This document shows, in pieces, positions 26,645-34,808 of a DNA stretch of 49,400 nucleotides. The translations under genes were made by a program, and so were the position numbers. The notes beneath the pieces were generated by a model. The model had not been told where the DNA came from. It saw only the letters and a program-made list of their open reading frames with translations, and searched no databases. The stretch covers positions 1-49,400 of the forward strand of contig CASFRL010000066.1 in assembly GCA_949297285.1 (NCBI GenBank), in the 5' to 3' direction. Within the stretch, counting starts at the first letter, position 1. Each line of letters opens with the position of its first letter. The stretch comes from an uncultured Bacteroidales bacterium. Lineage in GTDB: Bacteria > Bacteroidota > Bacteroidia > Bacteroidales > Coprobacteraceae.

Positions 26645-27487
26645 TTAAAATTCAGATTTCGTTTCCTTTTTTACAATGCGTAAAGGTTGTGGATCGAAGA
26701 AATGATTTAAGGGACCGTGTCCATTACCTGTCGAAACTTCTTTTCCTGCTTTTATCGCCGAAGTAACGAATTGTTTTGCCCGGCTTACAGAATCGGGTAG
26801 GGTATATCCCAATGCTAAGTAAGAGGCAATAGCCGAAGATAGAGAACAGCCTGTTCCATGAGTATTGGACGTTGGTATATTTTCGGCTTCGAAAATATAT
26901 TCTTCTCCATCTGCTGTAAGCAACAAATCTGTCATAATCTTGCTCTCTAAATGACCGCCTTTCATTAAAACTGCATGGCATCCTTTTTTCAAAAGTATTT
27001 TTCCGGCTTTATACATATCTTTCTCTTGCGAGATCGATATAGAACTCAACAGCATAGCTTCATCGATATTGGGAGTAATAATTGTCGATCGGGAGAACAA
27101 AGTCTTTTGAATGATATTGATCGTATCATCCTCAATCAATTTATGTCCGCTGGTTGAAATCATTACCGGATCAAGAACGACATAACGAGGGGTATATTTG
27201 TCCAAAATTTCAATGACCGCCTTTACGATATTGACAGAATGCAGCATTCCTATTTTTACAGAATCTGTTCCTATATCGCTTAGTACAGCTTCTAATTGGG
27301 CTGTTACCATATCCGGATCGATAGGTTGTATTGCTTTTACACCACATGTGTTTTGTGCAGTAATCGCAGTAATAACAGACATACCATATACGCCGATTGC
27401 CGACATTGTTTTCAAGTCGGCTTGTATTCCGGCACCTCCACCGCTGTCAGACCCTGCAATAGTTAAGCATTTGGGATAATAAACCAT
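26645..27487 (-). CDS. thiD: Bifunctional hydroxymethylpyrimidine/phosphomethylpyrimidine kinase
   Basis: ThiD phosphorylates HMP and HMP-phosphate to HMP-diphosphate, the substrate of ThiE. The 280-residue ribokinase-fold protein has the start [41 protein letters not shown] and the catalytic anion hole [20 protein letters not shown] near the C-terminus. Val-Leu-Asp-Pro-Val-Met is the Mg/ATP segment. It is the first gene of the operon, directly behind the TPP riboswitch. The mRNA start to ATG distance of about 155 bases is almost wholly riboswitch and its expression platform. Confidence 0.95.
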   Translation of the reverse strand: MVYYPKCLTIAGSDSGGGAGIQADLKTMSAIGVYGMSVITAITAQNTCGVKAIQPIDPDMVTAQLEAVLSDIGTDSVKIGMLHSVNIVKAVIEILDKYTPRYVVLDPVMISTSGHKLIEDDTINIIQKTLFSRSTIITPNIDEAMLLSSISISQEKDMYKAGKILLKKGCHAVLMKGGHLESKIMTDLLLTADGEEYIFEAENIPTSNTHGTGCSLSSAIASYLALGYTLPDSVSRAKQFVTSAIKAGKEVSTGNGHGPLNHFFDPQPLRIVKKETKSEF

Positions 27488-27521
27488 TTTTTGCCTACTG
27501 ATTAAAGTTCGAGTTTTTCCT

Positions 27522-27643
27522 CAAAAGGGGCTGAACCTTATATTGCGCGGTGTATATAGTATATGTTATGAACAAATTCCTACGCCGGCATTATCCGTCA
27601 GGTTCATAGGGTATAATCTCAGCCTTCGGGGCACCCCTTTTGT
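27522..27643 (-). promoter_or_regulatory. TPP riboswitch (THI element) with expression platform
   Basis: On the minus strand, reading from 27643 downward, the leader has the TPP aptamer landmarks in order: aggggtgcc, ggctgagat, taccc, tgaacctga, ggataatgcc and ggcgtagga. The aptamer proper is about 27576-27643. A 6-bp P1 pairs aacaaa at its 5' end with tttgtt after the core. Bases 27522-27530 are exactly complementary to 27634-27642 (9 bp) and would compete with P1 and P2, which is the form expected of a switching element ahead of thiD. Confidence 0.93.
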
Positions 27644-27649
27644 TTTGTA

Positions 27650-27657
27650 CAAAAGTA
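27650..27657 (-). promoter_or_regulatory. Promoter -7 box of the thiamin operon
   Basis: On the minus strand TACTTTTG fits TAnnTTTG. Counting 6-7 bases downstream puts the transcript start at about 27643, exactly where the riboswitch P1 strand begins. The -33 region is not clear. Confidence 0.55.
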
Positions 27658-27844
27658 ACAAAAAGGTTTGGTTTTATTACTACAATTTGATTAAAATCAA
27701 AAAATAAATTAGAAATGTATTTTCATTTATGCGATCGGGTATGGCCGACATTACAAGGATTATGCATAAGTTTGTTTATCGATAAAACTTTTGATGGCCT
27801 TTAGGCGTTTTTTCTGAATTATCTTTTACCTAAAATTGCAATAT

Positions 27845-28282
27845 ATGAAAATGAAATTTGTGAACGATTTTAAACAATTTGCTATGCGAGGCAATGTTGT
27901 TGATATGGCTGTCGGTATTATTATCGGAGGTGCATTCGGGAAAATAGTCTCTTCGGCAGTTTCCGATATAATTATGCCGATTGTCGGTTTGTTGATAGGG
28001 GGCATCAATTTTACCGATTTGAAATTGACTTTGCATAGTGCGGTGGTCAATTCGGCAGGAGTAGTTGTGAAACCGGCAGTAGAATTGAATTATGGAAATT
28101 TTATTCAGGTGAGTGTCGATTTTCTTATTATCGCATTTGCCATTTTTTGTATGGTCAAATTGATGGCAAAAATCACTTCACGTCAAAAAGAAGAAAAAAA
28201 CGCAGTTCCCCCTCCACCCTCTGAGGAAGTCATGGTTTTGAAAGAGATCAGAGATCTTTTGCAAAAACGGGAAACAAAATAG
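27845..28282 (+). CDS. mscL: Large-conductance mechanosensitive channel
   Basis: MscL opens under membrane tension to release solutes on osmotic downshock. I start at the ATG at 27845 (145 residues, [37 protein letters not shown]), in preference to a TTG three codons earlier. TM1 is at about 16-45 with the glycine/alanine pore-lining pattern, a periplasmic loop follows to about 75, TM2 is [22 protein letters not shown], and the C-terminal helical bundle is charged with a Pro-rich hinge (VPPPPSEE). It is monocistronic, followed by a hairpin shared with the convergent gene. Confidence 0.95.
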   Translation: MKMKFVNDFKQFAMRGNVVDMAVGIIIGGAFGKIVSSAVSDIIMPIVGLLIGGINFTDLKLTLHSAVVNSAGVVVKPAVELNYGNFIQVSVDFLIIAFAIFCMVKLMAKITSRQKEEKNAVPPPPSEEVMVLKEIRDLLQKRETK

Positions 28283-28292
28283 TCCGAAATTA

Positions 28293-28333
28293 AAATACCT
28301 CTGTAAAATTAATACAACTTTACAGAGGTATTT
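28293..28333. terminator. Bidirectional terminator between mscL and the NigD-like gene
   Basis: A perfect 15-bp stem (28293-28307 with 28319-28333) around an 11-base loop, A-rich on one side and T-rich on the other. It begins 10 bases after the mscL stop. Confidence 0.85.
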
Positions 28334-28356
28334 ATGGAAGTTATGTGACTGAAAAT

Positions 28357-29109
28357 TTATTCTGTAGTCGTTGAAGAATCGGTCGAGTAGGATAACTCTA
28401 CGTAATACGCATCGTCGATAACCTGACCTTCATCATCTTTTACAGAGAATACTCCATTAGGCTTTTGTGAACATTTAAATTGAAAAACTAATTTTGTTAT
28501 GCCGGCTTCTTGGGGAAGGTAGAATGATCTCCAGTTAACCTCGGTTGCGTCTTTGTTCACTTCTCCTTCGTCATAGATAAGCATCATCGTTTTGGTTTTG
28601 GCATCGACATCTTCTCCGGCAGTGGGTTGTTTTTCAACCAATTTCAGAGACGGAGCAATTCCTCCATCGGCAACTTTATAAGTTAATGTTCTGAATGTGA
28701 TAATGTTGTTCCCATAATCATCGACATCCATAGTGATATATAAATCGGCGATGTTGTTTATCGGGTCGCTGTCTTTAATCGTTATTTCTGAAGATGAGGT
28801 ATAATTGTTGATTTCCCACATAGAAATGTTGCTCAATTCTGCTTGAATAACAGGCGAATCGGGTTGATTGTCCCAATCGATCAAATAGTTGCAGAAAATA
28901 CGTTTATCTCGATCTTCGGCCGTGATGCCATTTCCTGTGATTTTTGCATTTATATTATCCAAATTAATACACGTGATTCCATTGTAGATTTGTATTGTCC
29001 CGATTCCCGAAGATTGAGTGGTATTTCCTTTATCTCCGATACATCCGGTTAATATGATTAATGAAAAAACTGCAAATGAGAATCCGGCTGTTCTTAAAAA
29101 TTTGTTCAT
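28357..29109 (-). CDS. NigD-like lipoprotein
   Basis: A 250-residue lipoprotein: hydrophobic signal FSFAVFSLIILTGC with the acylated Cys at about 23, followed by Gly/Ser-rich linker. The mature protein is beta-rich with two likely domains: an N-terminal part (about 35-125) and a C-terminal part that ends EVNWRSFYLPQEAGITKLVFQFKC...DDAYYVELSYS. This pattern, especially the late W/F-rich strand block, resembles the NigD-like family of Bacteroidetes lipoproteins, whose function is not established. It lies 51 bases downstream of the barrel/anti-sigma gene on the same strand and is probably the third gene of the sigma-factor operon. Confidence 0.62.
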   Translation of the reverse strand: MNKFLRTAGFSFAVFSLIILTGCIGDKGNTTQSSGIGTIQIYNGITCINLDNINAKITGNGITAEDRDKRIFCNYLIDWDNQPDSPVIQAELSNISMWEINNYTSSSEITIKDSDPINNIADLYITMDVDDYGNNIITFRTLTYKVADGGIAPSLKLVEKQPTAGEDVDAKTKTMMLIYDEGEVNKDATEVNWRSFYLPQEAGITKLVFQFKCSQKPNGVFSVKDDEGQVIDDAYYVELSYSTDSSTTTE

Positions 29110-29160
29110 GTTTCTTTAGTCGTTTTTATTTGTGATGTTTATTTTTTGAATCAAAATAGT

Positions 29161-30396
29161 TTAAAAATTTGTTCTTAAACCTACTTGAAAAACAAAATTC
29201 AAGGGTTTGTCTTTCCATAAATCTGGAATATCGCTGTTGTTATTAATATAATATGCCATCGAAGGTTCTGCATACAACTCTAACTGAGGTATAAATGCAT
29301 AGGCGGCTCCTGCTCTGAGTTGTAATGACCATTGCGGGGTTTTATCTCGAATATCTTCTGTTCCGTTACTCGATGCAATACCGTTTCTTGCGGTCTCGGT
29401 TCGGCGACCGTTGATGTTGAAATCTATTTTAGGACCGGCAGCAACGTAGAATGAGAAATTCCCGGCATGGGCATATCTGTATATTGCTTGTAGCGGTATA
29501 CCGATATAATGCAATTCTTGTTTCCCTTCTTGACTTAATGATTGAGTCTTATAATCTGAGCGCAACAGGGTATAGACAATACCGCTCTCGATTCCCCAGT
29601 TTCTTTTGAGATGTTTCTCAACGGTAAATCCTATGGATATAGGTACCTTATGGGTAAACTTCAGCGGCTCGGGTGTCGAGAATAAGCTAAGTTCGTCTCC
29701 CATGATCGAAGCACCTTTTGTCAACGGTTGTTTGTTGGTGTTTTTTGATCCCGGTAAAGCATTCGAAGTCAATAATCCGAGAGAAAATCCTTTTTTCTTT
29801 GCTGGGCGGGAGCCTTTTTCCTGCACGGGTTCTTCTTTCCCGATTTGTTCAAATTCCTTTAATTTCCGGTTATATTCTTCTTCTGATATATTTTCGGGAC
29901 GATTTCCCTTTTTGGTTACTGTTTCCGTGGCTTTTGAATTTGTTTGAGAAACCACTTCTTCTTGATTTTCCGTTGCCGATACGGGTTCTTTTTCTTGGGT
30001 TATGGCCGTATTGGTGTTGTCAGATAACAGTGTTTTTGGGGAAATACTTTTTTCTGCTTTCGGTTTTGCTTGTGCCAGACTTTTATCCGATAAAGGAGCC
30101 GTAATTTCTGGTATGCTGTTGGGCTCTTTGATTTCCTTGTCTTGACGAAGGGGGACTGCCTTGTATTGCTCTTGTGCAATCTTGATGTTATCCGATTGTC
30201 TTAAAAACAAATATGCAGAAACAGAACATACGACAACAACGGCACATGCTGCTGCGTATCTGAAGAATACAGGTAGCGAAAAGACCTTTTTATGAGGCAG
30301 CCTTTTTTCGACAGATTCCCATACGTAAGAAGGAACCTCTGCTTCATGATCTTTTAATTTTTCCTGTATAAGATGTTCAAAATCTTTATTGTTCAT
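29161..30396 (-). CDS. Anti-sigma-like inner-membrane segment fused to an outer-membrane beta-barrel
   Basis: This is a 411-residue protein from the ATG at 30396 (MNNKDFEHLIQEKLKDHEAEVPSYVWESVEKRL); the TTG six codons earlier is less likely. The cytoplasmic N-terminus of about 40 residues resembles anti-sigma factors. A transmembrane helix follows (about 48-66, YAAACAVVVVCSVSAYLFL). Then comes a long Glu/Lys/Pro/Thr-rich linker (about 70-220) and a C-terminal eight-strand-type beta-barrel domain ending in FQVGLRTNF, the terminal aromatic expected of outer-membrane proteins. The linker could span the periplasm, so one chain may link both membranes. It lies 41 bases after the sigma-factor gene and may sense envelope state. 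Function is inference. Confidence 0.7.
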   Translation of the reverse strand: MNNKDFEHLIQEKLKDHEAEVPSYVWESVEKRLPHKKVFSLPVFFRYAAACAVVVVCSVSAYLFLRQSDNIKIAQEQYKAVPLRQDKEIKEPNSIPEITAPLSDKSLAQAKPKAEKSISPKTLLSDNTNTAITQEKEPVSATENQEEVVSQTNSKATETVTKKGNRPENISEEEYNRKLKEFEQIGKEEPVQEKGSRPAKKKGFSLGLLTSNALPGSKNTNKQPLTKGASIMGDELSLFSTPEPLKFTHKVPISIGFTVEKHLKRNWGIESGIVYTLLRSDYKTQSLSQEGKQELHYIGIPLQAIYRYAHAGNFSFYVAAGPKIDFNINGRRTETARNGIASSNGTEDIRDKTPQWSLQLRAGAAYAFIPQLELYAEPSMAYYINNNSDIPDLWKDKPLNFVFQVGLRTNF

Positions 30397-30437
30397 CTTT
30401 TTCTGTTTTTGCAATGTAAATATATAATGTTTATTTA

Positions 30438-30962
30438 CTACAATTCTTCTAATTTTTTTTGTAATAGCCGTTTGGCACGAGTCAACTGAGATCGGGAAGT
30501 ACTTTCTGTAATTCCTAACGTTTCTCCGATTTCCTTATGGGAATAACCTTCGATAACAAACATATTGAAAACCGTCCTGAAACCTGCCGGAAGTTCTGCT
30601 ATCAACTCCAGCAATTCATCTGCGGATATTCGTTCTAAGGCCGAATAATCGGCTTCTTGAAGAATTTCCGTATTATCTATTTCTATCGACTCTTTCAAAA
30701 TATCGTTCTTGCGAAGGTATTCTAATGCCGTATTGACAAATATACGTCTCATCCATCCCTCAAAAGAACCATTTCCTTCAAAAGACCCGATCGCAGAAAA
30801 TACCTTGATGAATCCTTCTTGCAGCAGATCTTCGGCTGTTTCTCGATTACTTCCGTAACGTAAACATACCGACATCATTTTCCGCGCATAAGTCTCATAC
30901 AAGGCTTTTTGTGCTTTCGGATTATACTGTTTACAACCTTCTATAAGTTGCTTTTCGTTCAT
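30438..30962 (-). CDS. ECF-family RNA polymerase sigma factor
   Basis: A 174-residue group 4 sigma factor. I start at the ATG at 30962 (MNEKQLIEGCKQYNPKAQKALYETY); the one nine codons earlier adds an unrelated tail. Region 2 is YARKMMSVCLRYGSNRETAEDLLQEGFIKVFSAIGSFEGNGSFEGWMRRIFVNTALEYLRK, and region 4 with its HTH is LPAGFRTVFNMFVIEGYSHKEIGETLGITESTSRSQLTRAKRLLQKKL. It is the first gene of a three-gene set with the anti-sigma/barrel fusion and the NigD-like lipoprotein, a layout in which sigma activity is usually held by the membrane partner. Confidence 0.92.
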   Translation of the reverse strand: MNEKQLIEGCKQYNPKAQKALYETYARKMMSVCLRYGSNRETAEDLLQEGFIKVFSAIGSFEGNGSFEGWMRRIFVNTALEYLRKNDILKESIEIDNTEILQEADYSALERISADELLELIAELPAGFRTVFNMFVIEGYSHKEIGETLGITESTSRSQLTRAKRLLQKKLEEL

Positions 30963-31128
30963 TCGCTTCGCATAATTTGCTGCGAACAACTATCAAATAG
31001 ATGCTTTTTCCTATCTAATAGCTGCATTGCATACAGTTATTTTTGTCTTTTTTAGGAATCTGAAACTTTTGTGAAGTTTTTTAATCTCAAAAGTTCCAGA
31101 TTTGATTCTATATATTTGGGTATGAAAA

Positions 31129-32376
31129 TCAGTCTAATTTATGGATAATTAGTCCGGAGCGAAGTTTCGGTTCGAACCAAGTTGTTTTCGGTGGCATGAT
31201 GTTTCCTGAGTCAGCAATATCCATCAACTGTTTCATAGATACCGGATAGAGAGCTAATGCTACTTGCATTTCTCCGCTATCGACCCGTTTTTTCAGTTCG
31301 CCTAATCCTCGTATTCCACCAACAAAATCGATCCGTTTGTCTGAGCGAAGATCTTTGATCCCTAAAATTTCATCAAGGATGAGGTTCGATGAAATGGTTA
31401 CATCCAATATCCCGATTGGGTCATTGTCGTCGTAGGTCCCCGGTTTTGCCGTGAGGCTATACCATTTTCCGTCAAGATAAAGCGAAAAATTATGTAAGGC
31501 GGCAGGTTTGTAAATATCTGTTCCTTTTTCTTCGACAATAAAATTCTTATGTAATGCATTTAAAAATTGTTCCGGAGTCAGCCCATTCAAATCTTTCACG
31601 ACACGGTTATAGTCGATAATTGTAAGCTGGTTGGCCGGGAAACATACTGCCATGAAATAATTGTATTCTTCGTCGCCTTTGTGGTTGGGATTTTGTTTTG
31701 CTTTTTCTGGACCTACCAACGCTGCTGCTGCCGATCGATGGTGTCCGTCAGCAATATATAAAGCCGGCATCTTGGCAAACTCTTCCGTAATATTCGAGAT
31801 ATCCGATTCATTGTCTATGATCCAGAATTTATGTCCGAATCCGTCGCCCGGGGCAACAAAATCGTATATCGGTTTCTGAACGGTATATTTTTTTATGATT
31901 GCATCTAATACCGCATTGTCCGGATAAGCAAAGAATACCGGTTCGATATTGGCGTTATTGATGCGGACATGCTTCATCCGGTCTTCTTCTTTATCTCGAC
32001 GAGTCAATTCATGTTTTTTGATAATCCCGTTCATATAGTCTGGGACATAGGCGCCTACGACAAGGCCGTATTGGGTTTTGCCGTTCATCGTTTGTGCATA
32101 GATGTAGTAATTCTCTTTTTCATCTTGCACCAACCACCCTTTATCTTGGAATTTTTGAAAATTTTCGGCGGCTTTTGCATATACGCGTTCGTCATGTTCA
32201 TCGGTCCCTTCCGGAAAATCTATCTCGGGTTTGATAATATGATATAACGATTTTTCGTTTCCTGCCGCTTCGGCACGGGCTTCCTCCGAATTTAATACAT
32301 CATACGGACGGGAGGCTACCTCTTCTACAAGTTCTTTGGGAGGTCTTATTCCTTTAAATGGTTTTATTTGAGCCAT
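31129..32376 (-). CDS. DUF1015 family protein
   Basis: A 415-residue cytoplasmic protein that matches the DUF1015 family over its length: start IKPFKGIRPPKELVEEVASRPYDVLNSEEAR, a middle block YVVGAYVPDYMNGIIKKHELTRRDKEEDRMKHVR-like segment, and the highly conserved IADGHHRSAAA near 208-217, likely a metal or phosphate site. The biochemical activity is not established to my knowledge. It follows serC and serA on the same strand, an association that hints at serine metabolism. A perfect 24-bp hairpin separates it from serA, so it may have its own promoter. Confidence 0.88.
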   Translation of the reverse strand: MAQIKPFKGIRPPKELVEEVASRPYDVLNSEEARAEAAGNEKSLYHIIKPEIDFPEGTDEHDERVYAKAAENFQKFQDKGWLVQDEKENYYIYAQTMNGKTQYGLVVGAYVPDYMNGIIKKHELTRRDKEEDRMKHVRINNANIEPVFFAYPDNAVLDAIIKKYTVQKPIYDFVAPGDGFGHKFWIIDNESDISNITEEFAKMPALYIADGHHRSAAAALVGPEKAKQNPNHKGDEEYNYFMAVCFPANQLTIIDYNRVVKDLNGLTPEQFLNALHKNFIVEEKGTDIYKPAALHNFSLYLDGKWYSLTAKPGTYDDNDPIGILDVTISSNLILDEILGIKDLRSDKRIDFVGGIRGLGELKKRVDSGEMQVALALYPVSMKQLMDIADSGNIMPPKTTWFEPKLRSGLIIHKLD

Positions 32377-32421
32377 ATTTAGATTAAGTTAAAATATATG
32401 CGAAAATAATATTTAGAATGG

Positions 32422-32477
32422 ATAAAGCGTTAAGAAGTCAAAGAATTTTAGATTTCTTTGACTTCTTAACGCTTTAT
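32422..32477. terminator. Perfect 24-bp hairpin between serA and the DUF1015 gene
   Basis: Bases 32422-32445 pair without mismatch with 32454-32477 around an 8-base loop. It lies 26 bases after the serA stop and 46 bases before the DUF1015 start. The stem ends in AT-rich bases, but no long T tract follows on the minus strand. It is a likely terminator or strong attenuator. Confidence 0.75.
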
Positions 32478-32502
32478 TATAAGGTTGAAAAGCAAATAAA
32501 TA

Positions 32503-33423
32503 TTATTTATTTACTTTAAATTTATCGATACCTTCTTTTAAGAATCCTACCGACTGTTTTGCAGCGGCAATTCCGGCGTTGATATTTGCTTCGGCTGTTT
32601 GGGCACCCATTTTTTTAGGCGTGAAGAAATAGCGTCCTGCAAATTTTTCGGCAAATACGGGAGCGTTACCGGGCATAATATCCGATACATACCGGAAATC
32701 GGGCCGTTCGTCCATTATTTTTACCAATTCTTCTTCATTTATGACTTCTTTACGGGCTGTATTGATAAGCATGGCTCCTTTAGGCATTTGTTTCAGAAGT
32801 GCATAATTGATCGACTTTTTCGTTTCATCAGTTGCCGGGATATGTAAAGATACATATTGGCAAGTTGAATATAACTCATTTATGTCAGTAATCGGTTTTA
32901 CGCCGGCTTCTTCTATTACCGATGCCGGGCAGTAAGGATCAAATGCGAAAACTTCCATTCCGAAACCTTTTGCAATACGGGCAACATTGCGGCCTACTTG
33001 GCCGAAAGCGTGAATTCCTAATTTTTTCCCTTTCAGTTCTGTTCCGGAAGTCCCGTTATATAAATTACGTGCCATCATGACAACCATTCCGAATACCAAT
33101 TCGGCTACTGCATTTGAGTTTTGCCCCGGTGTATTCATTACGCATACTCCGTTGGCTGTTGCTGTTGCAAGATCTATATTGTCATATCCTGCTCCGGCAC
33201 GGACAACAACTTTTAGCTTTTTTGCGGCATTGAGCACTTCTGCATCGATAATATCACTACGGACGATTAGGCCGTCTACATCTTTGACAGCATCCAGTAA
33301 TTTGCTCTTTTCTCCGTATTTTTCGAGCAGAGCCAATTCGATACCCGCGTTCTCTACTACTTCTTTGATCCCGTTTACGGCGACAGCTGCAAACGGTTTA
33401 TCTGTTGCAACTAATATTTTCAT
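32503..33423 (-). CDS. serA: D-3-phosphoglycerate dehydrogenase
   Basis: SerA oxidises 3-phosphoglycerate to 3-phosphohydroxypyruvate, the first step of serine synthesis. I start at the ATG at 33423 (306 residues, MKILVATDKPFA); the frame extends five codons further, into the intergenic gap. This is the short form without a C-terminal ACT regulatory domain. The sequence has RAGAGYDNIDLATATANGVCVMNTPGQNSNAVAEL (substrate side), the Rossmann loop GIHAFGQVGRNVARIAKGFG (about 139-158) and the catalytic His region near the C-terminus is altered to MGAQTAEANINAGIA, common in Bacteroidetes enzymes. serC precedes it by 18 bases. Confidence 0.92.
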   Translation of the reverse strand: MKILVATDKPFAAVAVNGIKEVVENAGIELALLEKYGEKSKLLDAVKDVDGLIVRSDIIDAEVLNAAKKLKVVVRAGAGYDNIDLATATANGVCVMNTPGQNSNAVAELVFGMVVMMARNLYNGTSGTELKGKKLGIHAFGQVGRNVARIAKGFGMEVFAFDPYCPASVIEEAGVKPITDINELYSTCQYVSLHIPATDETKKSINYALLKQMPKGAMLINTARKEVINEEELVKIMDERPDFRYVSDIMPGNAPVFAEKFAGRYFFTPKKMGAQTAEANINAGIAAAKQSVGFLKEGIDKFKVNK

Positions 33424-33441
33424 GATAGTATCTCCCAACTA

Positions 33442-34509
33442 TTAATGATTCTTTTCAAATTCTTTCATCGTATCGATCAATGCTTCAACACTTGATTTAG
33501 GCATTGCATTGTAGATAGATGCTCTGAATCCGCCAACAGAACGGTGACCTTTGATACCGACCATACCTTTGCTGGTGGCAAATTTGATAAATTCTTCTTC
33601 CAAGTCTTTGTATTCATCGTTCATGACGAAACATACATTCATGATCGAACGGTCTTCTACATTTGCCGTACCTTTGAATAATTTGTTACGATCAATTTCG
33701 TCATAGAGGATTGCCGCTTTTTCGATATTCATCTTTTCGAGTACCTTGACACCTCCTAATTGTTTGTAGTACTTCAATGTTTGAAGAGCAGAAAATACCG
33801 GTAAACATGGAGGAGTATTGAACATCGAACCTTTTTTAATGTGTGTACGATAGTCGAGCATGGTAGGAATAGCACGATCTACATGTCCGAGTGCATCTTC
33901 TTTGACGATAGCGACCGTAACACCTGCCGGTGCTAAATTCTTTTGTGCTCCGGCATAGATAATATTATATTTGGCAACATCAATCGGACGAGAGAATATA
34001 TCAGATGACATATCGGCTACCAATGGAACTTTTACATCCGGATCATAACGCATTTCGGTACCGAAAATGGTATTGTTCGTGGTGATGTGAAAATAATCGG
34101 CATCTTCAGGAACTGTATATCCTTTAGGAATGTATGTGAAATTTGCCTCTTTTGAAGAAGCTACAACATCTACTTCGCCGAATAATTTAGCTTCTTTAAT
34201 AGCATTTACAGCCCAAGTTCCGGTTTCGAGATAAGCAGCTTTCTTATTCAACAAGTTGAACGGAACCATACAGAATTGTAAACTGGCGCCACCTCCGAGA
34301 AATACGACTTCGTATCCGGACGGAACCTCTAATAACTCTTTTACAAGAGCTTGTGCTTCATCCATAATAGCGACGAATTCTTTGCTGCGGTGCGATATTT
34401 CCAATAGAGATAATCCTGTTCCTGCAAAATCTAATACAGCTGCGGCTGTATTTTTGATGGTGTATTCACTCAGAATAGAAGGACCTGCGTAAAAATTGTG
34501 CTTCTTCAT
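33442..34509 (-). CDS. serC: Phosphoserine aminotransferase
   Basis: SerC transfers an amino group from glutamate to 3-phosphohydroxypyruvate, giving phosphoserine; it can also act in pyridoxal phosphate synthesis. The 355-residue protein begins [12 protein letters not shown] and has the family core [50 protein letters not shown] with the PLP Lys near 189, and C-terminal [17 protein letters not shown]. It is the first gene of the pair with serA (18-base gap). No serB-type phosphatase is in the window. Confidence 0.96.
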   Translation of the reverse strand: MKKHNFYAGPSILSEYTIKNTAAAVLDFAGTGLSLLEISHRSKEFVAIMDEAQALVKELLEVPSGYEVVFLGGGASLQFCMVPFNLLNKKAAYLETGTWAVNAIKEAKLFGEVDVVASSKEANFTYIPKGYTVPEDADYFHITTNNTIFGTEMRYDPDVKVPLVADMSSDIFSRPIDVAKYNIIYAGAQKNLAPAGVTVAIVKEDALGHVDRAIPTMLDYRTHIKKGSMFNTPPCLPVFSALQTLKYYKQLGGVKVLEKMNIEKAAILYDEIDRNKLFKGTANVEDRSIMNVCFVMNDEYKDLEEEFIKFATSKGMVGIKGHRSVGGFRASIYNAMPKSSVEALIDTMKEFEKNH

Positions 34510-34808
34510 TTGATTAATATTTATAGTTTATATACTTTCCTTTAGTATGAAACGATCTCGAAAATCATTCCCGGTATGTTGCATAAAGGTTTTTTAAACA
34601 ATTTATGTGTTCTCAAGAATTTCGAGTTGAATTTATATACTTTTTATAAGTATGTATCAATGCTGCGAAATTAATACAAATTTTATGTATAACAAAAAAA
34701 TATTCGATCATTTTGAATATAAATAGACAAATTGAAAAACTATTTGTTATGTTACATCCCGTTTGGTTTACAATATTATAGTTATATCCTTGTTTTTAAG
34801 GAGTTTTT
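34510..34808. other. Intergenic region between serC and rarA
   Basis: About 300 AT-rich bases, upstream of serC and downstream of rarA on the minus strand. It presumably holds the serC promoter; the nearest match (taaaatttg near 34675-34686, minus strand) has one extra base against TAnnTTTG, so I do not list it. No gene or strong hairpin is seen. Confidence 0.4.
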
